DNA from: Wurfbainia villosa
Lineage: Eukaryota > Streptophyta > Magnoliopsida > Zingiberales > Zingiberaceae
Length of the DNA: 64,000 nt
Assembly: GCA_025175895.1 (NCBI GenBank)
Contig: CM045988.1
Location: 8,709,647-8,773,646, forward strand
Direction of reading: 5' to 3'
Shown here: piece by piece, positions 47,234-56,364 of the stretch
Numbering within the stretch: position 1 is the first letter of the stretch
Layout: every line of letters begins with the position of its first letter
Made by a program: the position numbers and the translations under genes
The notes under the pieces: model-generated
Database searches by the model: none
The model's input: the letters and a program-made list of their open reading frames with translations, nothing else
Told to the model about the DNA's origin: nothing

Positions 47234-48669
47234 TGTTGGGGATATTGGAATGGCTAGAGGGGGGGTGAATAGCGTCAATCTCAAGTTGTCGGAAATCGAT
47301 CGCGTTCGTGTCTACAATTTCGTTAGCGCAGCGGAATATAGACAATAATAACAATAACGAAAATAGACAATTACACACGAACACGAGTATGTAACGTGGT
47401 TTGGAACCACACGGTTTCTACTCCACGGATCGGGCTCAAACGAGCCCTAGCGATGCCAATCACACACCACTATAAAATAACTCCTTCTCGGAACAATCCG
47501 GAGGTGGAGAAACCTCGTACAATGTATACAACAGTAATACAAGATGAATACAAGCAATATAATGAAATACAAAAGCAATACAAGTAAAGAAAACACTTTA
47601 CAAATGCTCTTTGAATGCTTGATCACTTGGTTGCTTGATATGAACTTGGAGACCCTAATTTGCAACAGCAAATCGCCCCAAATCGCCTCAAAGAAACCTT
47701 AGTTTTTCCTCCATCACAAGCTCCATATATAGCTTCAACCTGTGCTGGAAAAAGTCGATCAGTCGACTGATCGGGACCATCAGTCAACTGATACCACTGT
47801 TGTCGTGAGACAACGGCTAGATCCACGCTGGATAAGTCCAACGGAACCTTCATCAGTCGACTGATGAAGTCCTCACTCGACCAGTCGAGTCTTGACTCCA
47901 TTCTATGGCCGATTTCTCGAGCACCGGATCGGTGATCACCGCGATCGGTCATTGCTCAGCTCATCGATCGACTTCCACCTCTGGCGATCATTGCTAGGCC
48001 ATAACCCATGATAAAACCCTAGTTGACTCGGTCGATCATTGCCACATGGCACCGGTCATTGTCACCTCAAACATGAGGTTTTAACCCAAGTATGGTTCCC
48101 CCATACTTGCTAGACCACCCTTAGCCTAGACCTAAGCCTTCTAGCCACCTCCATCAGCCTAACCCTCTCAGATCCCTCCAAGTCATCCATGACTTGTTCA
48201 TCCATCGCGCTAGCCTTCAGGTGCTTCCGTCGGCTATGTCATGCTTACAGTGTCTACACCGCCAAGGCACAATGGATTTACGCCACCAAGACTCTGCTTG
48301 GACTTTACGCCGCCAACCATTGGACTTATGCTGCCAAGACTCCCGCTTGGACTTTACGCCGCCAATATCAAACCCCTTGGACTTCAAAAATGCCAACCCA
48401 TGTTGGACTTTCCATGCCAAGACCATGCTTGGACTTTCCATGCCAAGACCCATGCTTGGACTTCCCTTGCCAACCCATGTTGGACTTCTCAAATGCCAAG
48501 ACCATGCTTGGACTTTTCATGTGCCAAGTGTCCCACTTGGACTTTCCATGTCAAGTACTCACGACTTGAACTTTACCAAATGACAATTACATTGTCATAT
48601 GTTTTTGTCGAAACATCAAAACATCACTCGAGTCCTGGTCAATCGTGACCTGGGCCGATTGCACCAACA
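47234..48669 (-). mobile_element. TR-GAG1 5' LTR (right copy)
   Basis: A 1,436-bp LTR with intact ends (TGTTGGGGATATTGG ... TGCACCAACA in plus view). It keeps some CAGTCGACTG sites (47760, 47853) and has altered ones at 47920-48060. The hairpin array is at 48266-48570. Frames of 90-135 codons over the array are spurious. Confidence 0.85.
48266..48570. repeat. Hairpin-repeat array in the TR-GAG1 5' LTR
   Basis: Copy of the 43176-43480 array, nearly identical, with CCAAG/CTTGG inverted repeats in each unit. Confidence 0.8.
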
Positions 48670-48674
48670 CAACC

Positions 48675-49482
48675 CTCAACACTAAGCTTCGATTCAACAC
48701 TGCTTTTCATCCTCAGACAAATGGGCAAACATAAAGAGTGAATCATATTTTGGAGGACATGCTTAGAGCTTGTGCCTTAGATTTTAAAGGAAGCTGATGC
48801 AAATATTTGTGTTTGGCAGAGTTTGCCTATAATAATAGTTATCAAACCACAATTGGAATGACACCTTATGAAGCCTTGTATGGAAGGAGATGCAGATCAC
48901 CTATCTGTTGGTATGAGGGTGGCGAGAAGAAAGAAATGGGACTCAAGAATGATTTTATAGATGACGCCACCAAAGCTATAAAGAACATACGCCAAAGGAT
49001 AGAGACTGCCCAGAGTCGGTAGAAGAGTTACGCCGATGTTCGACGCAGACCCCTAGAGTTCCAAGTCGGGGATTCGGTGTTCATTAAGGTAGCTCCTATG
49101 AAAGGGGTAATGAGGTTTGGGAAGAAAGACAAGTTAAGTCCCAGATATGTAGGCCCTTACCTGTTCACCAAGAGAGTTGGTAAAGTAGCTTATGAGCTAG
49201 AGCTACCACAGGAGACGTCAGTTATCCACAATGTATTTCATGTTTCAATGCTTAAGAAGCAGGTTCCAGACACCAACCAAGTAATTGAGCCACAGACGGT
49301 ACAGATTCAGACAGATTTAAGTTATGAAAGTCGACCTATTTAGATAATAGATCGAGCAGTCAAGAAACTAAGAAATAAAGAGGTACCGTTAGTAAAAGTC
49401 CTATGGCAAAGTCAGAGGTTTGAAGAAGCAACATGGGAATGTGAGGATGACATGAAGCAAAAGCACCCCAAGCTATTTTAAG
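48675..49482 (+). pseudogene. Gypsy B Pol part 2: end of integrase and chromodomain-like tail
   Basis: Resumes exactly after the second CAACC with LNTKLRFNTAFHPQTNGQT. The next codon, where the catalytic Glu of the DDE triad belongs, is TAA (about 48732-48734). LAEFAYNNSYQTTIGMTPYE, LYGRRCRSPICW, the GPYLFTKRVGKVAYELELP beta-strand block and VFHVSMLKK follow. The last part, VKVLWQSQRFEEATWECEDD, is a chromodomain-like module as in chromoviruses, which in active elements guides insertion. Stops also lie near 48798, 49020 and 49340. Split in two by TR-GAG1. Confidence 0.9.
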
Positions 49483-49517
49483 TTTCGAGGACGAAACTTT
49501 TATAAGGTATAAGGGAT
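49483..49517 (+). other. Gypsy B 3' polypurine-tract region
   Basis: It begins at GTTTCGAGGACGAAACTTTT, the conserved end-of-pol sequence of plant gypsy elements, followed by AAGGTATAAGGGAT directly before the LTR. Confidence 0.6.
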
Positions 49518-49796
49518 TGTAACAGCCTAAATTTTGTTCCTATACTTATTTAGAGAAAAATAGAAACAAGAATAGAAATAAAAATAAATAAATAAATAAA
49601 TAAAAAGTTCGAATAAATGGTTCGTTAGCCAGGGCTTGAACCATGAACCGCTGGTTTGGGTGAATAGACTTCTTACCACTAAGTCATAAGATTACCATTG
49701 AGTAGGATATAACAGAATATATCTATAGGCAGGAAAAAGGGAGAAGTTGATTAATCTGGCTAATCATCTAAAGGGGTAATTAAATTAAGGAAACCC

Positions 49797-49832
<36 letters not shown>

Positions 49833-50386
49833 TATTTTATCATCTCTTCTTTCCCTAAACTCCCTGACACCGAATCAAGCCACCACCTCTCTCTCTCTCT
49901 CATTTTTTTTCCTCCAGTCGGCGAAAAACCTCCTCCCCCCCCCCTCTCTCTCTCTCTCTCATTTTTCCTCCAGCCGCCGAATAAAAAAAAAGAGGGGGGC
50001 TTTCTCCACCGAGAAAAACAAAAGAAGAAAAAAAAAGAGAGGCTCTATAATTTCTCCACCGTGGGATAATTCAAGAGGGGATTTTCAAGAGGGATCTCCT
50101 CAAGGACTTGGTAGAGGATTACGCTAAAGTAAAGGAACATGTAGGAGGTCTTCTCTTTATGAAATCTAACGATATAAATTGGTGAAAAAGCGTAGGAAGT
50201 AAGTACTACTCACCTGCAGTATAAGTAGTTATCGTATGTCATTGATATGTTTTTATGTGCATGTTATTTTTAGTTATGCATGGTATTTTTAGTTACATGA
50301 TTTTACCCATTATGTCATGGTTAATTCAGTATCCTGTTTAGATTCTTGATAAGAATGTAATTTATGATCATGCATGTGGTAGATAA
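49518..50386 (+). mobile_element. Gypsy B 3' LTR, part 1
   Basis: Starts TGTAACAGCCTAAATTTTGT and matches 36144-37020 of the 5' LTR, with a shorter (TA)n run (49803-49830). The tRNA-like box pair recurs at 49632-49686. It is interrupted at 50386 by TR-GAG2; GATAA (50382-50386) is duplicated at 55706-55710. Confidence 0.9.
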
Positions 50387-51542
50387 TGAAGGGGATCGAT
50401 CGACCGGCTAGAGGGGGGTGAATAGCCCTCTTACGTTGGATAACGGAATTTGCTCGTCTACAAAAGATTAGCACAATGGAAACAACAAGACAAGCAAATC
50501 AAGCAAATAAAAACAAGGCAAAGGAAACAAACAATGCTAACACAAAGTCGTAACGTGGTTCATGGCTACGTCGCTAATCCACGATCCCGATTCGTCCAAG
50601 GTGAATCACTCCTTTACACCAAGCTAGGTGGAGGTAACCTCTTTACAATCCCTCTTCTTACAATTGAATGAGAATTAGCACAAGAAGAAGAGTGGAAAAA
50701 CCCTTAGAGCACTTTGGGAGAAGTTATGAGTTGAAGCATTAGATTCCCAAAGCCTCACACCCTTCCTCTTTATAGAGGAAGAGGGTTTCTTCCCATTGAC
50801 ACAGGAGCAGTCGACTGATGTCCCTATCAGTCGACTGGTCCTGTAGCCGTTGCCCAATAACGGCTGCTTTCCATGTTGGATTCCATCCAACGACAGAATC
50901 GATCGGTCGATGATGCCTCGATCGATCGATGCTCGATCGATCGAGTGCTCCATGACTCGACTCCATTCTGTGCCCTAAACACTTACGACCCGGTCGGTGA
51001 TGCCTTCATATCATTGTCCGATCCATAGCGGTCAACTAGTCGAGTTACCGTCGACTTAGAGTAGTTGACTACCATAACATAGTAGTCAACTTGATGTCGG
51101 GAAATCCCATTCGACACTTAGCCAAATGACCAAGTTCACCTAATGAACTACTACCCCTTCCCGGGTTACATTCGCTCACTCTCATCCCTCGGAGTCCCTC
51201 GCCTTTGAAGTTATCTTCGTCCGGCCACGTCCCTCGGATGCGTCAAGTGCACGGCTCTGCAGCGCCATCCTTCGCATCTCGCCCTGAAGTCTACTTCCTC
51301 CGGCTTCACTCCAAGCTCCTCGTCCGGCGGTCCCTTGGATGCTCCAAGCGCACAACTTCTGCAAAGTCATCCTTCACCGACTCAAGGACCGAGTCATGAG
51401 AGGTGAAACTTGCTAAGGCTCTATGTGCGAATTACTAAGTCCTGCAAGACTCCAACACACATATCAAATCATAATAACAATCTAACTTAAATCCTTTGCC
51501 ACACCCATCAAAACCTTATCATGGCAAGAGATTGCCCTAACA
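50387..51542 (-). mobile_element. TR-GAG2 3' LTR (left copy)
   Basis: 1,156 bp. It keeps CAGTCGACTG near 50811 and 50831, but at 50890-50945 and 50985-51040 has GATCGATCG-like or shortened strings where the partner LTR has the palindrome. Frames of 60-90 codons here are not genes. Confidence 0.85.
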
Positions 51543-52765
51543 ATCTCCCCCTTTTTGATGTGTGGCAATCCGTTTAAGTTAGGTAAAAACATTTGATAAA
51601 ATATTAAGAAAGGAAAGCATGTAAGTAAACATGATTAGCAACTCTCCCCCTTAATACATGAAACTCCCCCTAAATATATTCCCCCTTACTTAAACATACA
51701 TTTCTCCCCCTTTGACACCATCAAAAACAATGTTTATACAAGCATGACATCAAGTCTAGAGGTAAACAAAAGCCAAAACATGCCTTAAAATTGGATACAA
51801 AAGGTTATTGGGCATGTTATCAGGCTACCAGTCGACTGGTTCAGACTACCAGTCGACTGGCACATGGATTTCAGGAATTCTGATTTTCCGGGGTGAATTT
51901 TAGAAATGCATTATTAATTCCAGAAAATTCAAAAAATAGTGAAATTTGGGGAACATATTTATTTTAAGTATATCTATCAATGAAAAATAGTTTTTTTTTA
52001 TGAAAAATCATTATGGTTCCAAGTATTTGCCAAAAATCCAAAAGCTTTAAAAACCACTAGGTTTTTGATCATGTTAGTATCCATTTTAACACCTAGTCTT
52101 GCTTTGGATAATTTCAAAACATGAATACACAGATTTTAATGTAAGAAATTGTTTTGAAAACATATGAAATATCCAACCATGATCTTTGGGCAATATGTCT
52201 ATGAATTAAACATAAGCCTTCCCCATGATTGGTCTATTATTGCTATTTTGATACTTTAAATGACCATCTAAATGTCATAGGCATTAGTGGATATTTGTAT
52301 CATCCTAACATCTCACCCATGCTATGTTTTCAATCATGGTAGTCTATGGTGAGTGTGAGATGTATCCTAAAGGTATTTGAATGTACTTAACCATTATTTT
52401 CATGCAATTCTATCAAGGTTAAGTATCATCCTAACAATCCACATGATCATAAAGATGTATATGAATTAATTTTACATTATGATCATGAAATACATGTATT
52501 CATAAAATTGTGATCATGCATTAGGTATTACATGATGATAATAAAGCAAATATCACCTAAAACATGATTTATCTACTTATAGGTGCATTATCATCACCTA
52601 ACACTATTTCAAAAATGTTGTCCCGCCATCCTAAGTCAACCAACATATGATATAGGTAAATTGCATATGGTTGACTATCCTAGGGTTTTCCTAACCCTTA
52701 AGGATGGATTTTAGAACCCAATATAAGTTCTTTCCTATGGGGTTTACTAAAAATTCCTTAGGGAT
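51543..52765 (-). other. TR-GAG2 non-coding region between gag and 3' LTR
   Basis: Polypurine tract and many CTCCCCC strings (plus view) near the LTR, two CAGTCGACTG palindromes at 51830-51860, then AT-rich sequence. No pol motif in any frame. Confidence 0.65.
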
Positions 52766-54409
52766 CTATTTTCTAGCAATTACCTTCTTTTTATCTTGAC
52801 CCCTAGCTATTAAGCATTTATAGGCCTTTTCATTTTTCTTTTCTTTATAACCTAGGTCTTTCTTATTGAAGCTTGCCCTTTCGCTCCCAATTATCAAGTT
52901 AAGAGTATTGGAGCCTATTGTAAATTTTTCTAGGGCTTTGGTCAAATAATCTACCTTTTCCCTTATAGCCCTATTTTCATCTATGCATGCATCATTAACA
53001 TTGAAAGGCATATATTCATGTGAGCATGCATCATCATGACTAGAAAAAATATTATCATTTACATTTAAGCATGCTTTTTCTAGTTTATTTTCTAAGTCCT
53101 TAATTTGATCTAGCATGCTCTTATTTTTCTTTTTAGCTCTAAATAAATCCTTAGTGAGGCTAGAAATCATAGACATTATTTGCTTAGGAGGTAGATTCGT
53201 TACCTCACTTACCAAGTCCTCTTCCGATGATGAGGATGTAGAGGAGGCTCCCCCTTCACTTGAGCTTGCTTCTTCATTTTCTTGCTCGGAGGAGGAGCAA
53301 TCCAAGTCGTCAAAGGCCATTAGGGCTAAGTTGGTAACAAAGACATTCTCCTCTTCCGATGATGATGAAGATGATGAGGAGGGATCATCCCAAGTTCTTG
53401 CCTTTAGTGCCTTTGTCTTTCCCTTTTCTTTGGCTTTCTTCTCTTCTTCTTTCCTCTTGCTACCCTTCTTCTTTTTCTTTTCTTCTTTCTTCTTCCTCTC
53501 TTCTTTGCTCTTGTTTAGGAGAGGGCAATTGTCCCTTATGCGTCCCTCTCCTTGGCAATTGTAGCAAATAATTTTTCCCCTTGGTCTTCTATTCCTATCA
53601 TTAGATTTATTAAATCTAAAACCTTTTAATGCACGCCTTACCCTCCTTACCATATAGGCTTCTTCCGTGCTATCCATGGAGGAAGATGATGACGCTTCAT
53701 CGGAGGAGGAGGGGATCTCCATTTTCTTCTTCCCCTTATGTGCCATCAAAGCTACTCCTCTTGAAGGTTGAATTCTAGGCTCTTCAACTATTCCTTCAAG
53801 CCTCGTTTCATGGAGCTCCATTGTCGAGAAGAACTCCTCCAAGGTGCTCACTTCTAAGTTCTTGGACATGTAGAAGGAGTCCACCATTGAGCTCCATTTT
53901 GATGACCGGGGAAAAGCATCAATTGCTTTCATGAGCATGTCCCGGTTGGAGAGCCTTTCTCCTACACTTGTTAGTCCAATCAAAATTTCTTTAAATCTAG
54001 AATGCAATGATGTTACCTTTTCTCCCTTTTCTAATTTTATGTTGGATAGTTGGGAGCGGAGGAGGTCTCTCCTTGCAAGTTTGGCTTCCAAGGTGCCTTC
54101 ATGAAGCTCTACTAGCTTCTCCCACATCTCCTTCGCACTAGAGCATTCCCCTATCCTATTCACCTCTTGTTGGGGGAGTACATTGTAGAGGTGGTGCTTG
54201 GCCTTTGAATTTGCCAAGTATTCTTCCCTTTGCCTCTTGCTCCACCTTGATTTCTCCAATGGCTCCCCATCTTCATTCCTAGGCAATTCGAAACCGTTTT
54301 CTATAATTAAGAGAATTTCAAAATCGATCTCGAAAAATACCTCCATTCTCTTTTTCCACCAAGAGAATTCACCTTCGAACTTTGGTGGGTGAATGTTTGA
54401 GCCGGTCAT
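52766..54409 (-). CDS. TR-GAG2 Gag protein (intact reading frame)
   Basis: 547 residues, no stops, starting MTGSNIHPPKFEGEFSWWKK. Residues 1-105 form the copia N-terminal Gag domain. About 105-205 is the UBN2-like domain (ARRDLLRSQLSNIKLEKGE, LHSRFKEILIGLTSVG, LEEFFSTMELHE). The zinc knuckle CYNCQGEGRIRDNC (282-295) has Arg at 290 where His is normally a zinc ligand. A lysine-rich run (300-345), a serine/glutamate-rich run (345-400) and coiled-coil stretches (about 410-450) follow. The large acidic/coiled C-terminus is Sirevirus-like. It probably forms particles, but whether it packages RNA with the altered knuckle is unclear. No pol follows, so it would depend on another element. An open antisense frame at 53115-53564 is a mirror of the low-complexity part. 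Confidence 0.85.
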   Translation of the reverse strand: MTGSNIHPPKFEGEFSWWKKRMEVFFEIDFEILLIIENGFELPRNEDGEPLEKSRWSKRQREEYLANSKAKHHLYNVLPQQEVNRIGECSSAKEMWEKLVELHEGTLEAKLARRDLLRSQLSNIKLEKGEKVTSLHSRFKEILIGLTSVGERLSNRDMLMKAIDAFPRSSKWSSMVDSFYMSKNLEVSTLEEFFSTMELHETRLEGIVEEPRIQPSRGVALMAHKGKKKMEIPSSSDEASSSSSMDSTEEAYMVRRVRRALKGFRFNKSNDRNRRPRGKIICYNCQGEGRIRDNCPLLNKSKEERKKKEEKKKKKGSKRKEEEKKAKEKGKTKALKARTWDDPSSSSSSSSEEENVFVTNLALMAFDDLDCSSSEQENEEASSSEGGASSTSSSSEEDLVSEVTNLPPKQIMSMISSLTKDLFRAKKKNKSMLDQIKDLENKLEKACLNVNDNIFSSHDDACSHEYMPFNVNDACIDENRAIREKVDYLTKALEKFTIGSNTLNLIIGSERASFNKKDLGYKEKKNEKAYKCLIARGQDKKKVIARK

Positions 54410-54457
54410 CCTTGAATGTGCTTGTTGTGGCGGTTAGTCCTCGACAAGCTTTCCTTG

Positions 54458-54469
54458 GCTCTGATACCA
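54458..54469 (-). other. TR-GAG2 primer binding site
   Basis: TGGTATCAGAGC on the minus strand, two bases inside the 5' LTR. Confidence 0.85.
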
Positions 54470-54471
54470 CT

Positions 54472-55705
54472 TGAAGGGGATCGATCGGCCAGCTAGAGGA
54501 GGGTGAATAGCCCTCTTACGTTGGATAACGGAATTTGCTCGTCTACAAAAGATTAGCGCAACGGAAACAACAAGACAAGCAAATCAAGCAAATAAAAACA
54601 AGGCAAAGGAAACAAACAATGCTAACACAAAGTCGTAACCTGGTTCACGGCTACGCTGCTAATCCACGATCCCGATTCATCCAAGGTGAATCACTCCTTT
54701 GCCAAATCCACTAAGTCTCTCCTTTGCACCAAGCTAGGTGGAGGTAACCTCTTTACAATCCCTCTTCTTACAATTGAATGAGAATTAGCACAAGAAGAAG
54801 AGTGGAAAAACCCTTAGAGCACTTTGGGAGAAGTTATGAGTTGAAGCATTAGATTCCCAAAGCCTCACACCCTTCCTCTTTATAGAGGAAGAGGGTTTAT
54901 TCCCGTTGACACAGGAGCAGTCGACTGATGTCCTTATCAGTCGACTGGTCCTATAGTCGTTGTCCAATAACGACTACTTTCCACGTTGGATTCCATCCAA
55001 CGGCACTGGCATCAATTGACTGATATTGTCATCAGTCGACTGATGCTCGATCAGTCAAGTGCTCCGTGAGCTCGACTTCATTCTGCGCCCAAAACACTTG
55101 TGACCAGTCGACTGATGCCTTCATCAGTCGACTGGTGGTCTCGCAGCCGACTGCCAATCCATGGCCGACGACTGTTGGCACTTGAACCGGACTCGAACAC
55201 TAGTCGAGTTACCGTCGACTTAGAGTAGTTGACTACCATAACATGGTAGTCAACTTGATGTCAGGAAATCCCATCCGACACTTAGCCAAATGACTAAGTT
55301 CACCTAATGAGCTACTACCCCTTCCCGGGTTACATTCGCTCACTCTCATCCCTTGGAGTCCTCGCCTTTGAAGTTATCTTCGTCCGGCCACGTCCCTCGG
55401 ATGCGCCAAGCGCACGGCTCTGCAGTGCCATCCTTTGCGTCTCGCCCTGAAGTCTACTTCCTCCAGCTTCACTCCAAGCTCCTCGTCCGGCGATCCCTCG
55501 GATGCTCCAAGCGCACGACTTCCGCAAAGACATCCTTCACCGACTCAAGGACCGAGTCATGAGAGGTGAAACTTGCCAAGGCTCCATGTGTGAATTACTA
55601 AGCCCTGCAAGACTCCAACGCACATATCAAATCATAATAACAATCTAACTTAAACCCTTTGCCACACCCATCAAAACCTTATCATGACAAGAGATTGCCC
55701 TAATA
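54472..55705 (-). mobile_element. TR-GAG2 5' LTR (right copy)
   Basis: 1,234 bp. It holds intact CAGTCGACTG sites at about 54918, 54938, 55042, 55106 and 55125. A short duplication near 54700 (AATCCACTAAGTCTCTCC) is absent from the partner LTR. Confidence 0.85.
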
Positions 55706-55710
55706 GATAA

Positions 55711-56364
55711 GTTGTAGCTTACAATTATCTGGATGATGTAGAGTAAGATGTAAAAATATTTCCTTTATAAAGAAAATTTAAGATGCTCCCCATTCGAATC
55801 GGGGATTAAGAGCACAACGATCTTCAGTATGCTCCTCATTTCAGTTTTGGGGGTCCAGAGCATAATGATTTTTATGGTGCTCCCCATTCGTGGATTAGGG
55901 GATTAATAGCATTCTTTCAGTATGTATAAGAATATAAGTATAAAGGAAGTATTTTACTTTTGAAAGGGCATGTACCGGACATCAGTTTTGCCCACGGGCC
56001 AAGGCCCTCAGTTCAGTTACCCTAGTAGGTGGCCACCCCGGCCTATTAGGAAAGCACGCATTGGTACTATGTCAGGCCCATATTCAGGATGATTATTAAT
56101 TTGAAGTATCAGTATAAGTATAAGTAAAAGTTTTTAAAGTTAATCATTCCAGTTCAGATACACTATTTACAAGTTTTAAAATACTTAAGAGCATGGTTTA
56201 TACAAGAGACATGTATTCAGAGTTATGATTTCCAATTATGCTTGCATGTGTATCAATGTATCAAGGGTAAGAGAACTAGTTGTATGATTTCATACGTTAC
56301 ATGTTTTTGTGAGCATATCAAGTACTTACTAAGCATTATTGCTTACAGTTTACATTTCCTTATA
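55711..56364 (+). mobile_element. Gypsy B 3' LTR, part 2 (right-truncated)
   Basis: Continues from part 1 and matches 37022-37680 of the 5' LTR. It breaks off at CCTTATA, where the 5' LTR goes on for about 380 bases. The break is a deletion junction with Sirevirus B LTR sequence. Confidence 0.85.

Larger units (their letters stand above)
42147..48669 (-). mobile_element. TR-GAG1: gag-only copia element (Sirevirus-like)
   Basis: A 6.5-kb element flanked by CAACC (42142-42146 and 48670-48674) inside the Gypsy B integrase. The reading direction is minus. The 5' LTR is 47234-48669 and the PBS GTGGTATCAGAGC abuts it (47220-47232). One long Gag frame (45513-47165) follows, then a 1.9-kb non-coding stretch, a purine tract (AAAAAGGGGGAGAT, minus strand, about 43590-43605) and the 3' LTR (42147-43588). 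There is no protease, integrase, reverse transcriptase or RNase H remnant. The terminal dinucleotide at 42147 is mutated (TATTGGGG in plus view). Confidence 0.85.
50387..55705 (-). mobile_element. TR-GAG2: second gag-only copia element (Sirevirus-like)
   Basis: A 5.3-kb element flanked by GATAA (50382-50386, 55706-55710) inside the Gypsy B 3' LTR. Reading direction is minus: 5' LTR 54472-55705, PBS (54458-54469), Gag 52766-54409, non-coding 51543-52765, purine tract (AAAAAGGGGGAGAT, minus strand, about 51543-51557), 3' LTR 50387-51542. LTR ends are TGAAGGGGATCG and GCCCTAACA (plus view), the right one mutated to TAATA. It differs in sequence from TR-GAG1 outside shared motifs. No pol remnant is visible. 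Confidence 0.85.
36140..56364 (+). mobile_element. Gypsy B: chromodomain-type Ty3/gypsy element with two nested gag-only elements
   Basis: Order: 5' LTR (36140-38058), PBS, Gag, protease, reverse transcriptase, RNase H, integrase (split by TR-GAG1 at 42147-48669), chromodomain-like C-terminus, 3' LTR (49518-56364, split by TR-GAG2). The first 20 or so bases of the 5' LTR and the last few hundred of the 3' LTR are missing, so no flanking target duplication can be given. The Gag type and the chromodomain-like tail fit the Tekay/Del group of chromoviruses; the clade is inferred from memory of motifs. Confidence 0.85.

Noticed and set aside
47166..47384. N-terminal hydrophobic leader (LFSLLLLLSIF) on the TR-GAG1 Gag frame as a signal peptide
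   Set aside because: Those codons lie in the LTR and primer binding site. The Gag homology starts at the internal Met at 47165.
53115..53564. 149-codon plus-strand protein opposite the TR-GAG2 Gag
   Set aside because: It is the antisense of the Glu/Ser/Lys-rich coding stretch, which leaves the other strand open by composition.
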